The notes below the pieces were generated by a model. The model was given only the letters and a program-made list of their open reading frames with translations, ran no database searches and had not been told where the DNA came from. From Prevotella sp. (GTDB lineage Bacteria; Bacteroidota; Bacteroidia; Bacteroidales; Bacteroidaceae), in assembly GCA_024681875.1 (NCBI GenBank), contig JAILAA010000192.1:1-12096 (forward strand): 12,096 nt of DNA. The letters are read 5' to 3'. The stretch's first letter is position 1, and each line of letters starts with the position of its first letter. This document shows positions 5,595 to 12,096 of this stretch, piece by piece. A program made the translations under genes and the position numbers.

Positions 5595-8288
5595 ATGAAC
5601 AAGAACGCAAAGCTTCTCATAGGACTTGCTTGCGTGTCGTTGGGGTTAACGGCATGTAAGGACGACGACTATTTCGACATCAACGCCTATGACGCCAAAA
5701 TCATGTATGCTTTTCCCGTTGACAGCGTAGGCGCCAATCAGACATGGGCCATATACGGTACGGCCAAGGCTGAGGTATCCGTCAACGGCGACTATGGAGA
5801 GCGCTACCGCATCGCTATCTACAAGGAGAATCCCCTGTTTTCCAATACCGTAACGCTTCTTTCGGAAGACTCCGTCTACAGCGGCTCCACCGCCATGCTC
5901 ACCTTTACCTACGAGTTGGCGACACCCATCGTCTACTTCGCAGCCTACGACCATCTGAACCGCCGCGTCGTAGAAGCCGCCAAGGTCACCGACGGTGGGA
6001 CGGTGCGCGTCAACTTCTTCGGTGCCTCAGCATCGGCACGTGCCACGAGAGCCACCGAGGCAGAGTTCCCCGACTATGCCAAGACCCTTGACGACTATCT
6101 CAACCCCACGTCGGAGTCCATCAAGCAGTTCCTCACCAACAACAACCCGTACAACGGCCTCATCAACACCAGCTTAGTATGTTACGACGGACTCTCGGCC
6201 GAGACGATGGGTGCCTACACGCCCTTTACCAACAACGACCTCTATGACAACCACAATACGTTGTCAAACCTTTATTACACGGGCGCCGACGCCGCATACA
6301 TCGGCAATGGCGACGGCAAGCACTACCGTGTGGCCGCCAATACGGAGGTAACGCAGACCTTCCACATCAATGCCACCTACGGCACAGTCAATGAGGCTGT
6401 CATCTACGTCGAAGGCATCCTGCACCTCAACAACAGCTGCACCCTCAACGGCGTGACCATCGTCGTGGCAAACGGCGGACAGCTGGTCATCGACGGCAAT
6501 GCCGTGAACATGAGCAACTCGGGACGTTTCGTCGTCATGCAGGGCGGAAGAATCAGCGGCAGCAACGGCGCAGCATTCAACGTAAACAACGGAATGCCGT
6601 GCTACAACGCCGGCAACATTAACTTCGCCGGAAAGCTGAACATCAACGGCTGCGACTTCTATAATAATGGTACCATAGTCGTCAACACGCTTGAGAACAC
6701 CTCAAAGGGACTCATCACCAATTTCGGCTCCATTATCGCCAGAAACAACTCTGACGCCGCCAACGCCTATAACTGCACTTTCGTCAATGGCTGCCTCATG
6801 CAGTACACCGACCATTGCGGCATCGGACAGATTACGATGCTGAAAAACAGCCGCTTGAACGTCGGCGGATATTGTGAGTTCAGCCAGAGCTGGCAGGACA
6901 TCAACAACATTCACAGCCCGAACATCCTCATGGATAAGAGCGTCATCAAGGTAGGAACAGCCTACGTCACGAACACCATGTTCCAGGGTCCCACAGCCGA
7001 AGGCGAGTTTGCCGTGGTGAAGATGAACGCTGTGCAGGCCGGCAATGGCGACGACATTCACCAAAGCAACAACTGCTATTTTGACTGGGATATCTCCAAC
7101 ATCTATGACAAGAACGGCGGACGCGGCACCTGTACGAGCGAGCACAAGTATACGGGCTCCAATCCCGCCAACGTCAACCAGTACGTCAAGACGCATATCA
7201 CTAAATTCGTGCAGGAGACAACTGCTTCTCCTCAGTTCTCCGTGCCCAGCAGCTCCTGTACCGGCGTCGGCTATAACGGCACACCTACTGAGCCCGTCAA
7301 CGACATCAGGGACAACGAGACCGTGCCTTCCTACCGTTTCTGCTTTGAAGACAACTTCCCGTCGGCTGGCGACTACGACTTCAATGACTGCGTCATGACC
7401 ATTACACCCAGCATTAACGGCAAAACTGTCACCCTGACCATCAGCCTCGACGCTGTGGGAGCCAGCAAGCAGATTGCTGCCGCACTGAGAATCAAGAATC
7501 TGCATCGCTACCAGCTGAAAAGCGTAGAGAGAAGCGGATTCTCCGATTATGCCGGCACTTATCCTGATTACAAACTTATCAAGCCCACAAAGCTCTTCGA
7601 TGCCAACAACAATGCGATTTCAAGCACTGTTGACATCGTTTCCGAACTGGGCAAGACGCTGGATCCCAACGCCGCTACGCCTACCTATTACAACTACAAC
7701 AATTTAGGAGACGAGACAGTCATCTCCCTCTTCAACGATGCACACTGGGTCATGTCCGGCGAGGGGACAGGTTCCAACTACCTGGCTTTGCATAATTACT
7801 TCTACAACACCGTCGCCCCGTCATTGAATAGCCCAATAGCCAAGGATACGCCTTCGAAGACCATGACGCTGACGTTTGAATATGAGAGCTGGGCAAGTGA
7901 GGACGCACCGCAGATTTTCAACGATATCTCAAACTACGACCTATTTATTGTAGAACAATATGATGCACGCGTCTGGGAGGTGCACACCTACCCGTTCAAG
8001 TTCGACCAGGTCCTGGGGGCCTATGCACAGGGATCGGAAAAGCTTGAACTTTATGCGCGCAGCCAAAGCGCCAAGTATCCTTGGGCCATCCAGGTGCCGG
8101 GAAACTTCAAATACCCTATTGAATGGCAGAGCATCAGCGGCGCGAAAATCAGGAATGAGGACACGGAGAACTACGGCGTAAGCCGCCCGGCCTACAGCCA
8201 GTTCCGTTTCTGGGCCGCCAACCCGGAGGACGTTACATACCAGCGATGGTATGAGGTTTACTCTTCAGACTTGGTCTACATTAAATGA
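5595..8288 (+). CDS. LruC-domain (DUF4842) surface lipoprotein with beta-helix-like middle
   Basis: This 897-residue protein begins with a lipoprotein signal peptide ending LGLTAC, with lipidated Cys21. The following KDDDY matches the Lys/acidic lipoprotein export signal that directs Bacteroidetes lipoproteins to the outer leaflet. Residues 40-60 hold VGANQTWAIYG, the conserved 'NQTW' entry of this family. Residues about 245-480 are a run of short beta strands and Asn/Gly turns (LHLNNSCTLNGVTIVVANGG and similar), suggesting a right-handed beta-helix. The LruC signature sits at 584-600 (FEDNFPSAGDYDFNDCV); D593, D595, N597 and D598 form a calcium-loop-like cluster. The DUF4842-type C-terminal region runs to the end. 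The family is named after a Leptospira lipoprotein and its biochemical role is unknown. The stop overlaps the start of the methyltransferase gene, so the two are probably co-transcribed. Confidence 0.9.
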   Translation: MNKNAKLLIGLACVSLGLTACKDDDYFDINAYDAKIMYAFPVDSVGANQTWAIYGTAKAEVSVNGDYGERYRIAIYKENPLFSNTVTLLSEDSVYSGSTAMLTFTYELATPIVYFAAYDHLNRRVVEAAKVTDGGTVRVNFFGASASARATRATEAEFPDYAKTLDDYLNPTSESIKQFLTNNNPYNGLINTSLVCYDGLSAETMGAYTPFTNNDLYDNHNTLSNLYYTGADAAYIGNGDGKHYRVAANTEVTQTFHINATYGTVNEAVIYVEGILHLNNSCTLNGVTIVVANGGQLVIDGNAVNMSNSGRFVVMQGGRISGSNGAAFNVNNGMPCYNAGNINFAGKLNINGCDFYNNGTIVVNTLENTSKGLITNFGSIIARNNSDAANAYNCTFVNGCLMQYTDHCGIGQITMLKNSRLNVGGYCEFSQSWQDINNIHSPNILMDKSVIKVGTAYVTNTMFQGPTAEGEFAVVKMNAVQAGNGDDIHQSNNCYFDWDISNIYDKNGGRGTCTSEHKYTGSNPANVNQYVKTHITKFVQETTASPQFSVPSSSCTGVGYNGTPTEPVNDIRDNETVPSYRFCFEDNFPSAGDYDFNDCVMTITPSINGKTVTLTISLDAVGASKQIAAALRIKNLHRYQLKSVERSGFSDYAGTYPDYKLIKPTKLFDANNNAISSTVDIVSELGKTLDPNAATPTYYNYNNLGDETVISLFNDAHWVMSGEGTGSNYLALHNYFYNTVAPSLNSPIAKDTPSKTMTLTFEYESWASEDAPQIFNDISNYDLFIVEQYDARVWEVHTYPFKFDQVLGAYAQGSEKLELYARSQSAKYPWAIQVPGNFKYPIEWQSISGAKIRNEDTENYGVSRPAYSQFRFWAANPEDVTYQRWYEVYSSDLVYIK

Positions 8289-9511
8289 ACGCAGCCACCA
8301 AACAATATGCGCTGGCGCACGCCGATGACGACGTGCGCCAGCTTGCTTTACAGGGCTGCAAGGACGCGGCGGTGGACATGGCCACGGCCTTGCGCCAAAT
8401 CAGTGGGCGTCAGGCGGCACGCCGGAAGGTACCGTCATGGGCCGCCATCGACGACATTGTCTATCCCCCACATCTATCCATGGAGCAGTGTAGCAGCGAG
8501 GCAACAGCGAGCTATAAGGCACGTCTGGTGAGCAAGCTGATGAAACCTGTAGGCCACTACCGAAAGCTGGTAGACCTGACAGGTGGTTTCGGAGTAGACT
8601 TTGCGTTCCTGTGCGAATTGTTCGACGAAGGCGTCTATGTGGAACGCGACGAAACTCTGTGCGCCATTGCGCACCACAACTTTCAGGTAATAGGTTCCAT
8701 TAAAGCAGCAGTGGTCAATGCCGATTCTGAGACGTTTCTGCACCGTATGGAGGAGCACGTCACGCTCATCTTCCTCGACCCGGCACGGCGCAATCTCCAC
8801 GGTGCACGTACCTACGGCCTCAGCGACTGCTCGCCCAATGTCTTGCCGATGATGGACGAGCTACTGGCCAAGGCCGACTATGTGCTGCTGAAACTGTCGC
8901 CAATGCTCGACTGGCGCAAGGCAGTGGATGACGTAGGCGCCGAGCACGTCGAGCAGGTACACATCGTGGCCGTGGCAGGCGAGTGCAAAGAGTTGTTGTT
9001 GCTGCTCTCTGCCCAAGGCACGCCACAACCGCTGCTCGTCTGCAGCAATGACGACAGGCAGGAAACTTTCTTTCTGAATGAGAATAATGAGCCAGCCGGG
9101 AATTCCAGGATTTCCGGGGCTGGTGTCCCCTGCCCCCTTTTTCTCTTCGAGCCTCACGCAGCACTGATGAAAGGCGGCCGCTTCAACGAGCTGGCCCTAC
9201 GCTACGGCGTGGCGCCCCTGGCGCCTAACAGCCACCTCTTCGTAGCCGACAAGTCTGTTGAGCAGTTTCCCGGCCGCATGTTCCGCGTGACAGCCACGAG
9301 CACGATGAACCGCCAAGAGCTGAAGGAAAAGGTGCTGCCCCTGCGTCAGGCGAACATCAGCGTGCGCAATTTCCCCATGAGTGCCGACGCCTTGCGCAAA
9401 AAGCTCAAGCTAAGCGACGGCGGCGACAACTACCTCTTCGCCACCACGCTTGCCGACGGCAGCCACGTATTGCTGATTTGCCATAAACAAGTGGCAGAAA
9501 AAAACAAGTAA
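8285..9511 (+). CDS. Class I SAM-dependent methyltransferase with C-terminal THUMP-like domain
   Basis: This 408-residue, probably cytoplasmic protein has a Rossmann-type methyltransferase core. Motif I is LVDLTGGFGVDF (residues 95-106), and an acidic residue follows in VERDE (119-123). Motif IV is FLDPARR (163-169). The C-terminal region, about 330-400, contains NISVRNFPMSADALRKKLKL, characteristic of the THUMP-like domain found in Bacteroidetes methyltransferases. THUMP domains bind RNA, so an RNA substrate is likely, but the modified nucleotide is not known to me. The N-terminal helical part (1-90) is typical of these proteins. The start ATG overlaps the stop of the upstream lipoprotein gene (ATGA, 8285-8288), which favours translational coupling, and no separate promoter box was seen. 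Residues about 262-288 form a variable-looking linker. The gene ends 31 bases before a large hairpin at 9543-9609. Confidence 0.85.
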   Translation: MNAATKQYALAHADDDVRQLALQGCKDAAVDMATALRQISGRQAARRKVPSWAAIDDIVYPPHLSMEQCSSEATASYKARLVSKLMKPVGHYRKLVDLTGGFGVDFAFLCELFDEGVYVERDETLCAIAHHNFQVIGSIKAAVVNADSETFLHRMEEHVTLIFLDPARRNLHGARTYGLSDCSPNVLPMMDELLAKADYVLLKLSPMLDWRKAVDDVGAEHVEQVHIVAVAGECKELLLLLSAQGTPQPLLVCSNDDRQETFFLNENNEPAGNSRISGAGVPCPLFLFEPHAALMKGGRFNELALRYGVAPLAPNSHLFVADKSVEQFPGRMFRVTATSTMNRQELKEKVLPLRQANISVRNFPMSADALRKKLKLSDGGDNYLFATTLADGSHVLLICHKQVAEKNK

Positions 9512-9542
9512 CTTCCCCGCAAAAATATCTAAGTCAGATACA

Positions 9543-9609
9543 AAAAAATCTCATATGACTTTTTAGAAAAACCAAGCTGGATTTTTCAAAAAGTCATATG
9601 AGATTTTTT
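9543..9609. terminator. Large bidirectional hairpin terminator between convergent genes
   Basis: Bases 9543-9564 and 9588-9609 are perfect 22-base inverted repeats. Each arm contains the palindrome TCATATGA. The left arm begins with an A run and the right arm ends with a T run, so either strand gives a hairpin followed by U residues. The 23-base loop can extend the stem further: GAAAAA (9566-9571) pairs with TTTTTC (9582-9587), and CC (9572-9573) pairs with GG (9579-9580), leaving an AAGCT loop and single-base bulges. It lies between the methyltransferase stop (9511) and the OmpA-family stop (9622), the expected place for a shared factor-independent terminator. Confidence 0.85.
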
Positions 9610-9621
9610 CGTCAGCAAGCC

Positions 9622-10785
9622 TTACTCGGTAATGGTGCGGATGACTTTCCTCTCCACCTTCTCCATCACGGTCTCCTCGACCTCAATCTCGCGGAACTCC
9701 TGCACCGATGTCTTGCCTACAGCGTCGATGATGACGCAGCGGTTCTTGTCGTTGTCGTCGGGGAACGGCTGCACGGTGTCGCCCTTGGAGTCAACGATGA
9801 TATTCTCGCCGTTGGCACCGTGTTTCTCTACGAGGTCTTTCTTGAAGGTCTCGGCACGGCGCTGGGCATACATCTTGTTCAGACGGGCATTGCCAGTTCC
9901 CTTGTCGGCATAGCCCACGATGGTCACCTTCGAAGTGGGATTCTCCTTCATGAACTGAGCCACTTCCTTCTGGATGACGCTCGGATCCTCGTTGTCGCTG
10001 ACGCAGATATTGTAGAACACCTCCTTGTGCAGCGTTACGGGCTTCTCCACGGTGTACGGCTCCTGCTTCTTCACCTTCTTCACTACAGGAACATCCTCCC
10101 ACACGCTCTCTTCAATCTGACGTGTCACGGGCACATGCTTCTTGCCCTTGTAGCCAAAACGGTAGTTCAAGCCTATCATGGCCGTAAACTGCCAGTCATC
10201 GGCATCGTTGATCTTCGAGTTGAAGCGGTCGTCAAGACTGTTGGCGTTCACCTCCAAGGACAAGCCGAGAGGCTTTGACTGACAGGTCTCAAGGCGCAGA
10301 CCGGCACGCAGGTTATGGCTCAGGCGGTCGTCCTGCCAAGCCAGCGGCGCACGCTGTGCCGTGATACCCATGTCATTCAGCTCGTCGTTGCCCCATGCGT
10401 AGTTGAGGCCAACGCCGCCGAGCAGGATGACGTTCAACATGCGGTCTTGATTCTGTCCGAAGATGTTGGAAAGATTCAGCAGCAGGTCGACATCGGGCGT
10501 TACATACTTCCAGGTGTAGAACTGGTCCAAATCTTTGAATCCGCTCTTCGACTGCCAGGCATTGACATGCAGGCGGGCACCCACTGCGGGTGTGAAATAA
10601 TGTCCAAAGCTCAGTGCAGCCGTCGGCGTGAAGAGCTTGTCCATCGGGGCGTCGGTGGCAGTGAGCTGAAGGCCGCCCTGGGCCTCTACGTATGAGAAGG
10701 ACTGCCAGTTCTCACTCTGTGCCAAGGCCGTACCTCCCAAGAGCAGCAGCGAGGCTGCCAAGGTCATCATTCTTTTCGTTTTCAT
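9622..10785 (-). CDS. OmpA-family outer-membrane protein with beta-barrel and C-terminal extension
   Basis: This 387-residue protein has a signal peptide cleaved after ALA (residue 22). Residues about 25-212 alternate in the style of an eight-stranded outer-membrane barrel (VEAQGGLQLTA, AALSFGHYFTPAVGARL, MIGLNYRFGY). A Pro/Val/Lys-rich linker at about 215-250 leads to an OmpA-C domain at about 253-355. In that domain GYADKGTGNARLNKMYAQRRA carries D294 and R309/R310, the usual residues for diaminopimelate binding in peptidoglycan, and the domain closes with DKNRCVIID. It probably anchors the outer membrane to the cell wall. Unusually, about 32 residues follow (SVQEFREIEVEETVMEKVER and on), Glu/Val/Arg-rich and similar in style to the linker. 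The gene is monocistronic in this view, with a promoter at 10823-10853 and the shared hairpin terminator downstream. Confidence 0.92.
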   Translation of the reverse strand: MKTKRMMTLAASLLLLGGTALAQSENWQSFSYVEAQGGLQLTATDAPMDKLFTPTAALSFGHYFTPAVGARLHVNAWQSKSGFKDLDQFYTWKYVTPDVDLLLNLSNIFGQNQDRMLNVILLGGVGLNYAWGNDELNDMGITAQRAPLAWQDDRLSHNLRAGLRLETCQSKPLGLSLEVNANSLDDRFNSKINDADDWQFTAMIGLNYRFGYKGKKHVPVTRQIEESVWEDVPVVKKVKKQEPYTVEKPVTLHKEVFYNICVSDNEDPSVIQKEVAQFMKENPTSKVTIVGYADKGTGNARLNKMYAQRRAETFKKDLVEKHGANGENIIVDSKGDTVQPFPDDNDKNRCVIIDAVGKTSVQEFREIEVEETVMEKVERKVIRTITE

Positions 10786-10822
10786 TGGCTAATAGGATTT
10801 TTGATTAAATGAATTCTGACTG

Positions 10823-10853
10823 CAAAGATACGAATTAGCAGCCAAAAAACAAA
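10823..10853 (-). promoter_or_regulatory. Bacteroidetes-type promoter for the OmpA-family gene
   Basis: On the minus strand TATCTTTG (plus-strand CAAAGATA, 10823-10830) is an exact -7 box. TTTG (plus-strand CAAA, 10850-10853) is a -33 element 19 bases further upstream. The -7 box ends 37 bases from the ATG at 10785. This is the best complete -33/-7 pair in the window. Confidence 0.78.
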
Positions 10854-10878
10854 GAAAAAGTTAAAAAAATACTCCTTT

Positions 10879-10912
10879 TTTGTCGTTTTATGCTAAAAAA
10901 AACTTACCTTTG
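10879..10912 (+). promoter_or_regulatory. Bacteroidetes-type promoter for the acetyltransferase gene
   Basis: TACCTTTG at 10905-10912 matches the -7 consensus. TTTG at 10879-10882 gives a -33 element with 22-base spacing, slightly long. The -7 box ends 30 bases before the ATG at 10943. The leader is A-rich (TTACAAAAAAAACGTAAAG) with no Shine-Dalgarno sequence. It is arranged back-to-back with the OmpA-family promoter in a 157-base divergent region. Confidence 0.72.
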
Positions 10913-10942
10913 CCCGTAAATTACAAAAAAAACGTAAAGTAC

Positions 10943-12096
10943 ATGGCTACTATCGAAATCAAGAAAGTAGAAAACAAGAAAGACTTAGAGAAATTCATTC
11001 AGCTGCACTATGACCTCTACCGCGGCTGTCCCTATGATGCGCCCAACCTGCACAGCGATGAGGTGCAGACGCTGTCGCCCTGGGCGAAGGACCCCAACGC
11101 CGCCTTCGAGTTCTGCGACGTGGAGTATTATCTTGCCCTGAAAGAAGGCAAGGTGGTGGGCCGCGTGGCCGCCATCATCAACCACCGGTACAACGAGCAG
11201 TGGCAACGGCCCGCCGTGCGCTTCGGCTGGCTCGACCTCATCGACGACATTGACGTGCTTCGCGCCTTGCTCACCGCCGTTGAAGACTTCGGACGCCGCC
11301 ATCAGATGAAGGAGATCATCGGTCCGTTAGGCTTCACCGACATGGATCCGGAAGGCATGTTGACGCGTGGTTTCGAGGAGCTGGGCACCATGGCCACGGA
11401 GTATAACCACGCCTACTACCCCGAACTGATGAAGCAGATGGAGGGCTATGAGAAGGACAACGACTATGTGGAGTACAAGCTCTTCGTGCCCAAGGAGGGG
11501 ATGCCTGAGAAGTTCCAGAAGATAGCCGAGATGGTGATGAAGCGCTACAACCTGCAGATCAAGAAGCTGACCAAGGAAGACATCTTCGGCCCTGCACAAT
11601 ACGGACAGAAGGTGTTCGACGTCATCAACCGCACCTTCGGCCACCTCTACGGCTACAGCATCATCTCACAGAAGCAGATAGACCAGTATGTCAAGATGTA
11701 CTTCAAGATGATAGACCTGAACATGCTGACGCTGGTCGAGGATCACTCCTTGGAAGACCACCCCGTCGTGGGCGTCGCCATCACGCTGCCCTCGCTGACC
11801 AAGGCGCTGCAGAAATGCCGCAACGGCCGTCTGTGGCCCTTTGGCTGGTGGCACATTCTGAAAGCGCTGAAGTTCCACAAGACCGAGGTCGTCGACTGTC
11901 TGCTTATTGGCGTGCTGCCTGAATACCGTCCGAAGGGTGCCAACGCCCTGTTGTTCTACGATCTCATCCCCATCTATCAGAAGCACGGCTTCCTCTGGGG
12001 CGAGACGCACGTAGAGATGGAGACCAACGGCAAAGTGCAGAGCCAGTGGACCTATCTTGAGCACGAGCAGCACAAGCGCCGCCGCTGCTACAAGAA
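10943..12096 (+). CDS. GNAT-type N-acetyltransferase family protein (3' end outside window)
   Basis: The frame opens at ATG 10943 (MATIEIKKVENKKDLEKF) and stays open for 384 codons to the window end, so the stop is missing. The Arg/Lys-rich end (HEQHKRRRCYK) suggests only a few residues are absent. Residues 62-80 (YYLALKEGKVVGRVAAIIN) have the beta-strand pair typical of the GNAT core. Residues 321-340 (LIGVLPEYRPKGANALLFYD) resemble acetyl-CoA-binding motif A, with R329-x-x-G332-x-x-A335 in place of the usual Q/R-x-x-G-x-G/A. The protein may contain two GNAT-like halves, about 1-160 and 170-384. I recognise it as a conserved, uncharacterised Bacteroidetes protein type; substrate unknown. It is probably cytoplasmic, as no signal peptide is present. 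It is divergent from the OmpA-family gene and has its own promoter. Confidence 0.8.
   Translation, partial: MATIEIKKVENKKDLEKFIQLHYDLYRGCPYDAPNLHSDEVQTLSPWAKDPNAAFEFCDVEYYLALKEGKVVGRVAAIINHRYNEQWQRPAVRFGWLDLIDDIDVLRALLTAVEDFGRRHQMKEIIGPLGFTDMDPEGMLTRGFEELGTMATEYNHAYYPELMKQMEGYEKDNDYVEYKLFVPKEGMPEKFQKIAEMVMKRYNLQIKKLTKEDIFGPAQYGQKVFDVINRTFGHLYGYSIISQKQIDQYVKMYFKMIDLNMLTLVEDHSLEDHPVVGVAITLPSLTKALQKCRNGRLWPFGWWHILKALKFHKTEVVDCLLIGVLPEYRPKGANALLFYDLIPIYQKHGFLWGETHVEMETNGKVQSQWTYLEHEQHKRRRCYK

Noticed and set aside
6702..7505. 267-codon minus-strand frame inside the LruC lipoprotein gene
   Set aside because: It is an antisense shadow of a confidently identified gene, with Val/Ala/Gly-biased translation and no promoter or family features.
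9543..9609. Possible insertion-element ends or MITE
   Set aside because: There is no transposase, no target duplication visible, and only a 23-base loop. A shared terminator fits the position better, though a genome-wide copy count would be needed to exclude a dispersed repeat.
9598..10278. 226-codon plus-strand frame opposite the OmpA-family gene
   Set aside because: Its ATG sits inside the right arm of the terminator hairpin, and its Leu/His/Val-rich translation is the typical shadow of the real minus-strand gene.

Overview
The window looks like a chromosomal segment of a Bacteroidales bacterium, most likely Prevotella or a close relative. Promoters carry the Bacteroidetes -7 box (TAnnTTTG, seen five times) instead of an Escherichia-type -10, and start codons have no Shine-Dalgarno sequence. 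Two surface lipoproteins have short Cys-plus-acidic starts. One secreted protein combines a streptopain-like C10 peptidase with BspA-type leucine-rich repeats and MBG domains, which is typical of Prevotella and Bacteroides. No mobile element, RNA gene or CRISPR array was seen.

Layout. 1-509 (-): the first 169 codons of a LruC/DUF4842-type lipoprotein, cut by the window edge. 510-706: a divergent promoter region. 707-5467 (+): a 1586-residue secreted modular cysteine protease. 5468-5594: a short promoter-bearing gap. 5595-8288 (+): an 897-residue LruC-domain lipoprotein with a beta-helix-like middle. 8285-9511 (+): a class I methyltransferase with a THUMP-like C-terminal domain, overlapping the lipoprotein gene by four bases (ATGA). 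9543-9609: a very long perfect hairpin between convergent genes, probably a two-way terminator. 9622-10785 (-): an OmpA-family outer-membrane protein with a C-terminal extension. 10786-10942: a second divergent promoter region. 10943-12096 (+): a GNAT-type acetyltransferase, cut by the window end very near its natural C terminus.

How the genes fit together. Four of the six proteins are predicted to act at or beyond the cell surface: two LruC-type lipoproteins, the protease and the OmpA-like protein. Each appears to have its own promoter. The only clear operon is the second lipoprotein with the methyltransferase. No known defence, secretion or metabolic system is complete here. The most distinctive object is the protease. 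After its catalytic domain it carries three tandem copies of a unit that begins with a canonical EF-hand-type calcium loop and continues with BspA-like LRRs. The first two copies also carry a repeated domain of about 150 residues that I cannot name with certainty, plus a helical linker. The architecture suggests calcium-stabilised binding modules that tether or target the protease, but this is inference.
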